A DNA stretch of 64,000 bases from Amycolatopsis nivea (GCF_004522235.1 NZ_SDLT01000038.1:39465-103464), one strand, 5' to 3'. Positions 16,668 through 24,574 are shown, counted from the first letter of the stretch. A program made the numbers and translations. The notes: generated from the letters alone by a model not told the origin.

Positions 16668-17261
16668 ATGTCCACGCCCATTCCGCCCGTCCTCGGCTTC
16701 GCGGTCCTCGACCCGCGGCGCGCGTGGCCGCTCGTGCTCACGCGCGGGATCCTGGGCGTCCTGTTCGGCGTGCTGGCGCTCGTGTGGCCGGGCATCACCG
16801 TGCTGGCGCTGGCTTTCCTGTTCGGGATCTACGTGCTGATCGACGCGGTCGGCGCGATCATGCAGGCATTCCGGCCGGGAGACGGCACGCACCGGATCGC
16901 GTACGCGCTGCTCGGCGTGCTGGGCCTGGTCGCCGGAATCATGACGCTGGTGTGGCCCGGGGTGACCGTGCTGGTGCTGGCGACGCTCGTCGGGGCGTGG
17001 GCGGTGGTCACCGGGATCATGGAGATCGTCGCCGCGATCCGCTTGCGCAAGCAGATCACCGGCGAGGCGTTCCTGATCGTGGCGGGCGCGCTTTCGGTGA
17101 TCGCCGGGGTGCTCGTGCTGTTCCACCCGATCGCGGGCGCGTTCGGCGTCGCGCTGCTGATCGGGATTTACGCGGTGATTTACGGGGTAACCCTGGTGGT
17201 CCTGTCGTTCCGGCTGCGCTCGCTGGCGAAATCCGCCGATCCGGCGGAACAGCCTCGGTAG
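16668..17261 (+). CDS. HdeD-family (DUF308) membrane protein
   Basis: A 197-residue protein with six hydrophobic helices in three similar pairs, each carrying the same pattern: LFGVLALVWPGITVL, VAGIMTLVWPGVTVL, IAGVLVLFHPIAGAF. This internal repeat with a WPG or HPI turn is the mark of HdeD/DUF308 proteins. The ATG has a GGGAGG site. Enterobacterial HdeD is linked to acid stress; the role in actinomycetes is unknown to me. It is followed at 44 nt by another small membrane protein on the same strand. Confidence 0.85.
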   Translation: MSTPIPPVLGFAVLDPRRAWPLVLTRGILGVLFGVLALVWPGITVLALAFLFGIYVLIDAVGAIMQAFRPGDGTHRIAYALLGVLGLVAGIMTLVWPGVTVLVLATLVGAWAVVTGIMEIVAAIRLRKQITGEAFLIVAGALSVIAGVLVLFHPIAGAFGVALLIGIYAVIYGVTLVVLSFRLRSLAKSADPAEQPR

Positions 17262-17305
17262 GGCGACAATCGGAGCGACCGCATGTGCGAGGGAAGGACC
17301 GCCCG

Positions 17306-17851
17306 ATGGTTCAGCAGTACCCCGGCAATTACGGGGAGGACACCCGGCCAGGCATCGACGCAGCGAGGTTGTGGGCAGGCGGCGTGGCCACGGCGGTGGT
17401 CGCGGCCCTCGTTGCGGTAGTGGGCCTGCTGATCGCGCGAGGCATCTTCGACGTGCCGGTCCTGGCCCCGAAGGGCGACGGCCTGTGGGGCAAAGCGAGC
17501 ACGCCGACGTACGCGATCTCCGCCGCGGCGGTCGCCCTGCTGGCGACTGGCCTGATGCACCTGCTGAGCGTGGCGACCCCGGCGCCGGGCCAGTTTTTCG
17601 GCTGGATCATGGTGCTGGTGACAGCCATCGCGGTGGTCCTGCCGCTCACCCTGACGGTGGGATTGGAAGCGAAAATCGCGACGGCAGCGATCAACCTGGT
17701 GATCGGGCTGGTGATCGCCTCACTGGTGAGCAGCATGGCGGCGAGTGCCCGGACGTTGCATCGGCGGAAGCGGAACAGCCGGGCGGAGCAGCAGCCGCCT
17801 CCGCCTACGCGGCAGTGGCCGGAGGGGCCGACTACGTATTACGACCGCTGA
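17306..17851 (+). CDS. DUF6069-type four-helix membrane protein
   Basis: A 181-residue protein with four hydrophobic segments: residues 24-45 (ATAVVAALVAVVGLLIARG), about 68-90, 100-120 and 128-146. The text ARLWAGGVATAVVAALVAVV and FDVPVLAPKGDG resembles the actinobacterial DUF6069 family from memory. The C-terminus is basic and proline-rich (RRKRNSRAEQQPPPPT). No function is known. It sits 44 nt after the HdeD-like gene with a GGGAAGGA site and converges on the next gene with almost no gap. Confidence 0.72.
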   Translation: MVQQYPGNYGEDTRPGIDAARLWAGGVATAVVAALVAVVGLLIARGIFDVPVLAPKGDGLWGKASTPTYAISAAAVALLATGLMHLLSVATPAPGQFFGWIMVLVTAIAVVLPLTLTVGLEAKIATAAINLVIGLVIASLVSSMAASARTLHRRKRNSRAEQQPPPPTRQWPEGPTTYYDR

Positions 17852-17852
17852 G

Positions 17853-18599
17853 CTAACGCTTCCGAGGCGGCCGAACCGCCTCCGCGATCGCGTCCAGCAC
17901 CCGGGTCGCCAAATCCGGGTCCGACAGTTCCGGCAGTGGCTGATCCACCGGCGCGAGCGTCGTCAACGCGTGCGCGCAGGCCCGGTGCACGTCCACCGGA
18001 TCAGACCCGGCCAACCCCCGCCGCAGTGCCGCGAACAATCCCGGCAGCGGCAGCAAGAGCGCACTCCGTTCCGGCGGCGCCAGCGCGGAGCCCTCGAACT
18101 CCCCCACCGCATCGACCACCACAGTCGCGTTCCTGGCGACTTCCCGCAGCGGAAAACCGGCCGCGTCGTCGCGTCGCCAAGCCACCACATCGCCGACTCC
18201 GGACGCCACCAGCAGCGGCACCAGCAACGGCATCGCGTCCGAACCGGCCACGACCACCTTCGCGTCGAACGGCGCGACCTGCAGCCGTCGCGACCGGATC
18301 AGCACCGCTGCGGTCAGCACGATCGCGGCGGCTTCCTCCTCGGTGACGACCGGCAGCGTCAAGGTCAGTTCTCGTTGTGCTGCACGGGCTTTCGCCGGTT
18401 CCACTCCAGTCAGATACACCACCGCGACCTCGTCCGGCAGCGAGCGCAAGGCCGCCGCCAGCTCCGCCGCGTCGCGCGAACGCACGGTGAACGCCGACGT
18501 CGGGACACCGGTGTGCTCCTGGATCGCCCGTGCGTCCGCCTGCAGCCGTGACGGCCCGTCCTCCCCGACGATCGCCAGCCCGGGACGCGTCCAGCTCAT
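17853..18599 (-). CDS. Degenerate malic-enzyme-like protein, probably non-catalytic
   Basis: A 248-residue protein that follows the order of a bacterial malic enzyme, but is shorter and lacks its catalytic motifs. KVVVAGSDAMPLLVPLLVAS aligns with the NAD-binding segment (GAGAAG in true enzymes). LTLPVVTEEEAAAIVLTAAV occupies the place of the IPVFHDDQHGTA metal/substrate loop. LLPLPGLFAALRRG matches the AFPGIFRGAL segment. The NPTPE motif and the catalytic Tyr/Lys are not seen. Enzyme activity is unlikely; a regulatory or binding role is possible. Its start overlaps the stop of a 54-residue gene by 4 nt, and both lie downstream of an ArsR gene. Confidence 0.6.
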   Translation of the reverse strand: MSWTRPGLAIVGEDGPSRLQADARAIQEHTGVPTSAFTVRSRDAAELAAALRSLPDEVAVVYLTGVEPAKARAAQRELTLTLPVVTEEEAAAIVLTAAVLIRSRRLQVAPFDAKVVVAGSDAMPLLVPLLVASGVGDVVAWRRDDAAGFPLREVARNATVVVDAVGEFEGSALAPPERSALLLPLPGLFAALRRGLAGSDPVDVHRACAHALTTLAPVDQPLPELSDPDLATRVLDAIAEAVRPPRKR

Positions 18600-18760
18600 C
18601 GACCGGACTCGCCGAGGTCGACGTCGTTCTGCTGCGCGATCTCCCGCAGTTCGGCCAGCCGCTCGCGATGGCCCTCCGCCTCGTCCTCGCCGGCGTGCTC
18701 CAGCGCCTGCTGCGCCGCCGCGATCCCCCGCTTCAGTTCCCGCACGAATTCGCTCGTCAC
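18596..18760 (-). CDS. Small charged helical protein of 54 residues
   Basis: Begins at GTG 18760 with GGAGG 5 nt upstream and ends in a 4-nt overlap with the malic-like gene. The sequence (FVRELKRGIAAAQQALEHAG, then ERLAELREIAQQNDVDL) is highly charged and predicted to be mostly helix. It starts 16 nt after the ArsR stop, so the three genes form one unit. No family is recognised. Confidence 0.6.
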   Translation of the reverse strand: MTSEFVRELKRGIAAAQQALEHAGEDEAEGHRERLAELREIAQQNDVDLGESGR

Positions 18761-18776
18761 ATCGCCTCCGTTGGTC

Positions 18777-19133
18777 TCAGCCGCGCGGGGCACGCGAACT
18801 GTCCGCGTGCGCGGTGCGCAGGTCGTCGAGCAGTTCGACCTGGCCCGACAGGACGCCGGTCAGGATCTCGCGCGCGACCGCCAGCAGTTCCGCGACCTGC
18901 GGGCTGATCAGCGAGTAGTAGACGCTCGACCCTTCCTTGCGCGTGGTGACCAGCCCCATCCGCCGCAGCACCGCGAGCTGCTGCGACAGGTTCGCCGGCT
19001 CGATCCCGACCTCCGGCAGCATCTCCGCGACCGCGTGCTCGCGCTGAGACAACAGCTCCAGCACCCGGATCCGCGCCGGATGGCCGAGCGTCTTGAAGAA
19101 CTCGGCTTTCAGCTGGTAGAGCGGTCTGCTCAC
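18777..19133 (-). CDS. ArsR-family winged-helix regulator
   Basis: A 118-residue ArsR/SmtB-type repressor: LKAEFFKTLGHPARIRVLEL, the recognition helix region IEPANLSQQLAVLRRMGLV, and the wing TTRKEGSSVYYSLIS. The metal-binding ELCVC motif of classical members is absent, so it probably does not sense arsenic, cadmium or zinc through that site. I chose the GTG at 19133, which gives a normal length. A perfect 16-bp inverted repeat lies 40 nt upstream and is the likely auto-operator. It heads the operon with the 54-residue gene and the malic-like gene. Confidence 0.85.
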   Translation of the reverse strand: MSRPLYQLKAEFFKTLGHPARIRVLELLSQREHAVAEMLPEVGIEPANLSQQLAVLRRMGLVTTRKEGSSVYYSLISPQVAELLAVAREILTGVLSGQVELLDDLRTAHADSSRAPRG

Positions 19134-19172
19134 GGGTGCCGCCTTCGGTCCGGGTCCGCCCTCTCGACCGGA

Positions 19173-19212
19173 CGGGTTCAGCAATTGCGAATATTAGCAA
19201 TTGCTGAACCCG
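19173..19212. promoter_or_regulatory. Perfect 16-bp inverted repeat, likely ArsR operator
   Basis: CGGGTTCAGCAATTGC (19173-19188) and its exact complement (19197-19212) flank the A/T-rich spacer GAATATTA. Each arm contains the smaller palindrome GCAATTGC. It lies upstream of the ArsR start and just after the stop of the NmrA-like gene. It could bind the repressor or terminate the incoming transcript, or both. The A/T-rich centre is striking in this GC-rich DNA. Confidence 0.75.
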
Positions 19213-19221
19213 CGGGGTCTG

Positions 19222-20073
19222 TCAGCTTCCCTCCGGAGCGAACTCAGCCGCGTGATCGGCCACCCACTGGGCGAAAGTCCGCGCCGGAACCCCGGTGACG
19301 TCCTCGACCGTCGTCGTCGGCCGGTCGGGTTCGCTGCCAGCCAAGCGGGCAAACGCGTCGAGCATGGCGTCCGCGTACTTCGCCGGAATCCGCTGGAGAA
19401 GAAGTTCGCGCGCAACCTCCCGCGGCACCTCCTCCCAGCGAGTCTCCCGGCCGATCACCTCGCCGATCACCCGGACCTGCTCAGCCTGCGTGAGCGCAGC
19501 GGGCCCAGTCAGGTCGTACTTCGCCCCAACATGCCCTTCGGAAGTCAGCGCAGTCACCGCGACCGCCGCCATATCGGCTTCGTGGATGAGCGTGGAGTAC
19601 ACCGAACCGTAAGCCCCGCGCACGACGCCGTCCTCGCGAATTTGCGATGCCCAGCCAAGGGTGTTGGTCGCGAACCCGTGCGGTTGAAGGAACGTCCACT
19701 CCAGACTGGTCCGCTCGATCGCCTTCTCCACCGCACGATGAACCTGACTGATCGCGTCATCCGAGTCCCCGCGCGCCGCGGCCGACGAGAGCAGCACCAG
19801 CCGACGAGCACTGCCCGCGATCGTGTCCGCGATCGCCTCGGCCGGGTCGCCGGAAATCAACGGCCACATCAAGAAGACCGAGCCCACCCCTCGCAACGCA
19901 GCTCGCAGACTGTCCAAATCAGACAGATCACCGGGAACGACTTCAACGCCGGCAGGCAGATCGGCCTTCTCCGGCCGCCGAGCCAGCGCACGCACCGGAA
20001 GACCGCGCTCGGCCAACTGGACGGCCACCTGACGGCCGACGTTGCCGGTAGCGCCGATCACCAAAACAGTCAC
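19222..20073 (-). CDS. NmrA-like NAD(P)-binding protein
   Basis: A 283-residue atypical short-chain dehydrogenase of the NmrA/QOR2 type. The Rossmann motif GATGNVG begins at residue 7, followed by RALARRPEKADLPAGVEVVPG. The YxxxK dyad is missing and replaced by QVHRAVEKAIERTSLEWTFLQP, as in NmrA-like sensors and quinone reductases. It is divergent from an HxlR gene with 88 nt between. This pairing is common in actinomycetes and often reflects redox or electrophile response, by inference. Confidence 0.87.
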   Translation of the reverse strand: MTVLVIGATGNVGRQVAVQLAERGLPVRALARRPEKADLPAGVEVVPGDLSDLDSLRAALRGVGSVFLMWPLISGDPAEAIADTIAGSARRLVLLSSAAARGDSDDAISQVHRAVEKAIERTSLEWTFLQPHGFATNTLGWASQIREDGVVRGAYGSVYSTLIHEADMAAVAVTALTSEGHVGAKYDLTGPAALTQAEQVRVIGEVIGRETRWEEVPREVARELLLQRIPAKYADAMLDAFARLAGSEPDRPTTTVEDVTGVPARTFAQWVADHAAEFAPEGS

Positions 20074-20104
20074 GGGTCGTACCTCCTTGTGTCGCAGTGA
20101 AGCT

Positions 20105-20148
20105 CACCGTAGGTTCTGGGCTAACTTTTGGTAAGGACGCACCGTGGG
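20105..20148. promoter_or_regulatory. Direct repeat in NmrA/HxlR divergent promoter region
   Basis: CACCGTAGG (20105-20113) and CACCGTGGG (20140-20148) are near-identical direct repeats 35 nt apart in the 88-nt region shared by both genes. They are candidate HxlR sites. The assignment is weak because HxlR sites are usually inverted repeats. Confidence 0.3.
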
Positions 20149-20161
20149 GTAAGCTCCGGAC

Positions 20162-20569
20162 ATGGGAGTAGGCACCGAGGCAGGACGCCGCACCGCCCCG
20201 GACCCGGGTGACGCGTTCAACAGCGACTGCCCCGGCCGGACGGTGCTCGACCACGTGTGCAGCCGCTGGGGCACGCTGATCCTGCTGTCCTTGCGCGATC
20301 GCCCGGCGCGCTTCTACGAACTGCGCGACACGATCGGCGGGATCAGCGAGAAGATGCTGTCGCAGAACCTGCGCACCCTCACCCGCGACGGGTTGATCCA
20401 TCGCGAGGTGGAGCCCGCTACGCCGCCCAAGGTGACGTACTCGCTCACGGAGCTTGGGCAGGAACTGGCGACGCCGCTGGAGGGCCTGCTGGAGTGGGTC
20501 CGCGTGCGGGCGGTGGATGTGGTGAAGGCGCAGCGAAGGCATGATCGGCAGCACAAGCCTTCGACCTGA
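20162..20569 (+). CDS. HxlR-family transcriptional regulator
   Basis: A 135-residue winged-helix protein. FNSDCPGRTVLDHVCSRWG carries the conserved near-N-terminal Cys used for redox or electrophile sensing in this family. It is followed by LILLSLRDRPARFYELRDTI, ISEKMLSQNLRTLTRDGLI and VEPATPPKVTYSLTELGQEL. It is divergent from the NmrA-like gene, which is its probable target. The C-terminus is basic (KAQRRHDRQHK). Confidence 0.9.
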   Translation: MGVGTEAGRRTAPDPGDAFNSDCPGRTVLDHVCSRWGTLILLSLRDRPARFYELRDTIGGISEKMLSQNLRTLTRDGLIHREVEPATPPKVTYSLTELGQELATPLEGLLEWVRVRAVDVVKAQRRHDRQHKPST

Positions 20570-20613
20570 CTGCGTGCTCGCTGCGGCAGTGCTGGCTCAG
20601 TAGGATCTGCGGT

Positions 20614-20952
20614 GTGACAGCTGCATCGGGGAAACGGCCGAAACCCATCGCTCAGTGCCAGGACGTGCACGAGGTTCTCGACGAGATCCGGCTTCGCCCG
20701 GGAATGTGGCTTCGGCAGCGTTCTCTGCAGGACTTGCAGAGCATCCTCTTCGGTTACAGCGTCGCCCTGGACGTGCACGGATGCGATGAGGAGTTCGCAC
20801 TGGGGCCTGCCGGCCCGTTCGCGCAATGGATCGAGGCTCGCTACGGCTGGCCGATGGCCGCGGGATGGGCGGTCGCCATCGAAGGGCACGCCGAGGGCGA
20901 GGAGCCGCTAAACGTGTTCTTCCGGCTCCTCGACGAGTACCAGACCCGCTGA
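20614..20952 (+). CDS. Hypothetical protein of 112 residues
   Basis: Starts at GTG and encodes a small soluble protein with the readable segments DVHEVLDEIRLRPGMWLRQR, SLQDLQSILFGYSVALD and NVFFRLLDEYQTR. The RPGMW...SLxxLxxFxxGY pattern recurs in small proteins of unknown function in many bacteria, some next to toxin genes. I do not know its role. No toxin gene is adjacent here. It follows the HxlR gene by 44 nt on the same strand. Confidence 0.7.
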   Translation: MTAASGKRPKPIAQCQDVHEVLDEIRLRPGMWLRQRSLQDLQSILFGYSVALDVHGCDEEFALGPAGPFAQWIEARYGWPMAAGWAVAIEGHAEGEEPLNVFFRLLDEYQTR

Positions 20953-21062
20953 ACTCCGTGAGCGCGCTCGACGCGGTGTTCAGACGGCCTGGCTGCTCTG
21001 ACGGCCCGCAAGAGACCTGATCATGAGCAGCCAGACCCGTCCGAACTACCGGGTCGGAAACG

Positions 21063-22217
21063 TCAGCCCTTCAGCAACTGCCGAGCCATCACCAGACGCT
21101 GGATCTGGTTCGTGCCCTCGTAAATCTGCGTGATCTTCGCGTCCCGCATCATGCGTTCCAGCGGGAAGTCGCGCGTGTAGCCGTACCCGCCCAGCAGCTG
21201 GACCGCGTCCGTTGTCACGCTCATCGCCACGTCCGACGCGTGACACTTGGCCGCCGCGCCGAAGAACGACAGGTCGTCGTCGCCTCGTTCGGACTTCGCG
21301 GCCGCGGTGTACACCATCTGGCGCGCCGTCTCGACTGCCATCGCCATGTCCGCCAGCATGAACTGGATGCCCTGGAAATCCGCGATGTGCTTGCCGAACT
21401 GCTTGCGCTCCTTGACATATCCCAGCGCGTGGTCCAGCGCGCCCTGCGCGATGCCGACGGCCTGCGCAGCGATCGTCACGCGGGTGTGGTCCAGCGTCTT
21501 CAGGGCGATCTTCAGGCCCTGACCCGGCTCGCCGACCATGCGGTCGCCCGGGATGCGGACCTGGTCGAACAGCAGTTCACGCGTCGGCGAGCCCTTGATG
21601 CCCAGTTTCTTTTCCTTGGCACCGAAGGAGAACCCCGGGTCGGACTTCTCGACCACGAAGGCGCTCACGTTGGCGCCGCGGCGGCCGTCGGGGTCGGTTA
21701 CCGCCAGGACCGTGTAGTACTCGGAGAAGCCCGCGTTGGTGATCCACGACTTCTGTCCATTGAGGATCCAGTCGTCGCCGGAAGGGGTGGCGCGGCAACG
21801 CATCGAGGCGGTGTCCGAGCCTGCGTCGCGTTCGGACAGTCCATACGAGAATCCCGCTTCGCCCGAAGCCAGCGGGGCCAGGTACTTCGCCTTGACGTCC
21901 TCGTTCGCGGCCAGGATCAGCGGCAGGCTGCCGAGTTTGTTCACCGCGGGGATGAGCGAGGACGAAGCGCACACGCGCGCCACTTCCTCGATCACGATGC
22001 AGGTGGCCAGCGCGTCGGCACCGGCGCCGCCGTACTGCTCCGGCACGTGCGGGGCGTGGAAGTCCGACGCGACCAGTGCGTCGTAGGACGCCTTGGGGAA
22101 TTCTTCGCGCTCGTCGGCCTCCGCGGCGTGCGGGGCGATCTGCTCTTCGGCGACCGCGCGCACGGCTTCGCGGATCGCTTCGTGGTCTTCGTTGATTTTG
22201 AACAGGTCGAAGCTCAT
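21063..22217 (-). CDS. Acyl-CoA dehydrogenase
   Basis: A 384-residue FAD enzyme that oxidises acyl-CoA to the 2-enoyl form in beta-oxidation. Signatures visible: GLSERDAGSD and SWITNAG (FAD/substrate loops), KERKQFGKHIADFQ, LLGGYGYTRDFPLERMMRD and QIYEGTNQIQRLV with the catalytic-base Glu. The ATG at 22217 has a GAGGAG site. It lies 20 nt downstream of the 3-hydroxyacyl-CoA dehydrogenase gene in the same operon and is probably under the divergent TetR protein. Chain-length preference cannot be read; short-chain is suggested by the partner. Confidence 0.94.
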   Translation of the reverse strand: MSFDLFKINEDHEAIREAVRAVAEEQIAPHAAEADEREEFPKASYDALVASDFHAPHVPEQYGGAGADALATCIVIEEVARVCASSSLIPAVNKLGSLPLILAANEDVKAKYLAPLASGEAGFSYGLSERDAGSDTASMRCRATPSGDDWILNGQKSWITNAGFSEYYTVLAVTDPDGRRGANVSAFVVEKSDPGFSFGAKEKKLGIKGSPTRELLFDQVRIPGDRMVGEPGQGLKIALKTLDHTRVTIAAQAVGIAQGALDHALGYVKERKQFGKHIADFQGIQFMLADMAMAVETARQMVYTAAAKSERGDDDLSFFGAAAKCHASDVAMSVTTDAVQLLGGYGYTRDFPLERMMRDAKITQIYEGTNQIQRLVMARQLLKG

Positions 22218-22237
22218 CGGGTTCTCCTCGCCGGAAC

Positions 22238-23089
22238 TCAGTAGGTGTAGAAGCCGCGGCCGGTCTTGCGGCCAAGCAGGCCGGCGTCGACCATGCGGGC
22301 CAGCAGCGGCGGCGGCGCGTACAGCGGCTCCTTGAACTCCTCGTACAGCGATTCCGCGACCGCCTTCGTGGTGTCCAGTCCGATCAGGTCGGCCAGCGCG
22401 AGCGGGCCCTGCGGGTGCGCGGCGCCGCGCACGAGGCCCTCGTCGATGGCTTCCTTCGTCGCGAAGCCGGACTCCAGCATGCGCACCGCGGCGAGGATGA
22501 ACGGGATCAGCAGCGCGTTCACCACGAATCCGGCGCGGTCCTGGCACAGGATCGCGTGCTTGCCGAGGGTCTCCTCGGCGAACTTCCGCGCGCGGTCGGT
22601 GGTCTCGTCGCCGGTGAGCAGGCTCGGCACCAGCTCGACCAGCGGCAGCACCGGGACCGGGTTGAAGAAGTGGATGCCGAGCACCTGCGCCGGGCGCTCC
22701 GTCGCGGTGCCGAGCTTCATGATCGGGATCGACGACGTGTTGGAGGCCAGCACCGCGTCCGGCGCGGCGACGATCTTGTCCAGCTTCGCGAACAGCTCCG
22801 CCTTGACCGCCTCGTTCTCGACGATCGCCTCGACGACGAGCGTGCGGTCGGCCAGGTCGTCGAGGTCCTCGGTGATCCGGATCCGGTCCAGCACCTCGGC
22901 CGCGGACGCGATCTTCCCCTTGCGCTCGGCCCGCCCCAGCGACGCCTCCAGCCGCGCCCGGCCCGCGTCGGCGGCCGCCCGGCTCGATTCGACCGCCACG
23001 ACGTCCAGCCCGGCCCGGGCGCACACCTCGGCGATCCCCGCCCCCATCTGGCCGCAGCCGACCACGCCGACGAGCTCCACGTGCCTCAC
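22238..23089 (-). CDS. 3-hydroxybutyryl-CoA dehydrogenase family protein
   Basis: A 283-residue NAD-dependent dehydrogenase that oxidises 3-hydroxyacyl-CoA. The Rossmann motif is GVVGCGQMGAGIAEVCARAG. The catalytic region is SNTSSIPIMKLG and GIHFFNPVPVLPLVEL with the active-site His, then FVVNALLIPFILAA. The GTG start at 23089 has GGAGGG upstream. It is the first gene of the operon with the acyl-CoA dehydrogenase. The length is normal for the stand-alone (FadB2/Hbd) type. Confidence 0.93.
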   Translation of the reverse strand: MRHVELVGVVGCGQMGAGIAEVCARAGLDVVAVESSRAAADAGRARLEASLGRAERKGKIASAAEVLDRIRITEDLDDLADRTLVVEAIVENEAVKAELFAKLDKIVAAPDAVLASNTSSIPIMKLGTATERPAQVLGIHFFNPVPVLPLVELVPSLLTGDETTDRARKFAEETLGKHAILCQDRAGFVVNALLIPFILAAVRMLESGFATKEAIDEGLVRGAAHPQGPLALADLIGLDTTKAVAESLYEEFKEPLYAPPPLLARMVDAGLLGRKTGRGFYTY

Positions 23090-23097
23090 CCATCCCT

Positions 23098-23135
23098 CCG
23101 GTACTTGGTTTCATGATAACGGTACTCAGTACCGG
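23098..23135. promoter_or_regulatory. GGTAC-based inverted repeats, likely TetR operator
   Basis: CGGTAC-TCA-GTACCG (23120-23134) is a perfect 6-bp-arm palindrome. CCGGTACT (23098-23105) and AGTACCGG (23128-23135) form a second, wider inverted repeat. They lie just upstream of the beta-oxidation operon and 95 nt before the divergent TetR gene, as expected for a fatty-acid type TetR repressor. Confidence 0.6.
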
Positions 23136-23229
23136 CGAGTAGGCGAGAGCGGGGTGGCCCACCTCACCCTGCTCCCGCGCGGCCGCGTCCGATTAGGCTG
23201 GCCGCAGCGTGCGTGCGAAAGGTGGCCCG

Positions 23230-23898
23230 ATGCCCGAGAAACCGGCCAAGCAACGGCTGACCGAGGCCGCGTTCGCGCTGTTCGAGGAACGCGGCTACGA
23301 CCAGACGACGGTGGACGACATCACCGACCGCGCGGGCGTGGGGCGCAGCACGTTCTTCCGTGCGTTCCGGTCCAAAGAGGACGTGATCTTCCCCGACCAC
23401 GAGGTGCTGCTGAGCGCGATCGAGGCCCGGCTGGCCGGATCCGACCCGCGCACGGCGATCGTCGCGGTCACCGAAGCCGCGCGACTGGTGCTGCGGCATT
23501 ACGTCGCGGAAGGCGACCTCGCGCTGGCGCGCTACCGGCTCACCCGCAGCGTGCCCGCACTGCGCGCGCGGGAAATCGCGGGCACGCGGCAGTATCAACG
23601 GCTGTTCCAGGAATTCGTCCACCGCTGGATGGGCGGCGGCGAAGAAACCGCGCTGCGCGCCGAACTCATGGCGGCCGCGGTGGTGACGGCGCACAACCAC
23701 GTCCTTCGGCGATGGCTGCGCGGACAGGCTGCGGACCCGGAGGCGGCCTTCGACGCCGCGATGGCGGACACGGTCGCGCTGTTCGGCAATACTGGTGAGA
23801 CGGAGACGACGGTGGTCGCTTTCCGGACGGGCAAAGACCTTTCCGCGGTGCTGCCGGGGTTGCGCAAGCTGCTCGGTGACGAGGGCACGCTCGGCTGA
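23230..23898 (+). CDS. TetR-family regulator of the beta-oxidation operon
   Basis: A 222-residue TetR protein. HTH: QRLTEAAFALFEERGYDQTT, then AGVGRSTFFRAFRSKEDVIF. The ligand domain has a cluster of aromatic and Arg residues (HYVAEGDLALARYRLTRSVPAL). It starts at ATG 23230 after AAAGGTGG. It is divergent from the 3-hydroxyacyl-CoA/acyl-CoA dehydrogenase operon and therefore a probable acyl-CoA-responsive repressor. The last 100 nt of the gene are duplicated in broken form just downstream. Confidence 0.88.
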   Translation: MPEKPAKQRLTEAAFALFEERGYDQTTVDDITDRAGVGRSTFFRAFRSKEDVIFPDHEVLLSAIEARLAGSDPRTAIVAVTEAARLVLRHYVAEGDLALARYRLTRSVPALRAREIAGTRQYQRLFQEFVHRWMGGGEETALRAELMAAAVVTAHNHVLRRWLRGQAADPEAAFDAAMADTVALFGNTGETETTVVAFRTGKDLSAVLPGLRKLLGDEGTLG

Positions 23899-23936
23899 AC
23901 GGCTACCGCGCCTGGTCGCTCACAAGCAGCGTTGGA

Positions 23937-24011
23937 TGCCGCGATGGCGACACCGGCGATACGGAGACGACGGTGGTCGTCTCCGTATCGGCAAAGACCT
24001 TTTCATCGGAC
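23937..24011 (+). pseudogene. Broken duplicate of the TetR gene 3' end, with hairpin
   Basis: This non-coding segment repeats nt about 23756-23855 of the TetR gene with deletions. Shared blocks include GCCGCGATGGCG, ACGGAGACGACGGTGGTCG and GGCAAAGACCTTT. In the copy the sequence has become a perfect 15-bp hairpin (23957-23971 with 23976-23990, loop GGTG). This hairpin could end both the TetR transcript and the convergent ESX-like operon. Confidence 0.7.
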
Positions 24012-24018
24012 TGCTCGG

Positions 24019-24573
24019 CTACCAGGCCTCGTCGAACCGCACGCCAGCCTCGTACCAATCCTCGTCGCTCACCGGGCGCTCCGGTTCCGCGGAACGTTCG
24101 GGGTCGGAGGTGCGGTTGCGGAGGTAGTCGCCCTCGCCCTGCACAGCCGAAGCGGCCGCCGGGTTCCGGGAGACCGCGGGCTTCTCCGGCGCGGCAACGG
24201 GTTTCGGCTCGGCAGGCGCGGGAGACGGCCTCGGCTCGGCGGGCGGAGCGGGTCGCCGGGGAGCCGGAGTCGCGGGCGCGGCTTCGGGGGTGAACCCGGC
24301 CCGCCACTTCAGGCGGTCCATCACGTATCCGCGGGTGCCGAGCGGAGCCAGCAGCGCCGCCGTGCGGTTCGCCGATTCCCGTTGCGCTTCGGCGTACGTG
24401 CGCAGAACCAGCGCGGCCAGCTCGTCCGGCGGCAGATTCCGTACTGTGCCGGACAGTTTCAGTCCCGTGAGGACACCGTCGGTGTTGACCGTGGCGGTGA
24501 CCGCGTTGCCGGGCGAGGACGCCTCGACCGACAACGCGGACAGAGCCTGGATCAGTTCTTCCGGACTGGGCAC
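24019..24573 (-). CDS. YbaB/EbfC-like protein of an ESX-type operon
   Basis: A 184-residue protein. Residues 1-90 resemble the YbaB/EbfC fold often found beside actinobacterial ESX genes (ELIQALSALSVEASS, AVTATVNTDGVLTGLKLSG, LAALVLRTYAEAQRESANR). The rest is a proline/alanine-rich tail (APRRPAPPAEPRPSPAPAEP) and an acidic end (SDEDWYEAGVRFDEAW). The start GTG follows the upstream stop with a single base between (TGACGTG). It is the last gene of a three-gene unit. Its role is unknown; EspB-like or nucleoid-associated functions are possible. Confidence 0.72.
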   Translation of the reverse strand: MPSPEELIQALSALSVEASSPGNAVTATVNTDGVLTGLKLSGTVRNLPPDELAALVLRTYAEAQRESANRTAALLAPLGTRGYVMDRLKWRAGFTPEAAPATPAPRRPAPPAEPRPSPAPAEPKPVAAPEKPAVSRNPAAASAVQGEGDYLRNRTSDPERSAEPERPVSDEDWYEAGVRFDEAW

Positions 24574-24574
24574 G

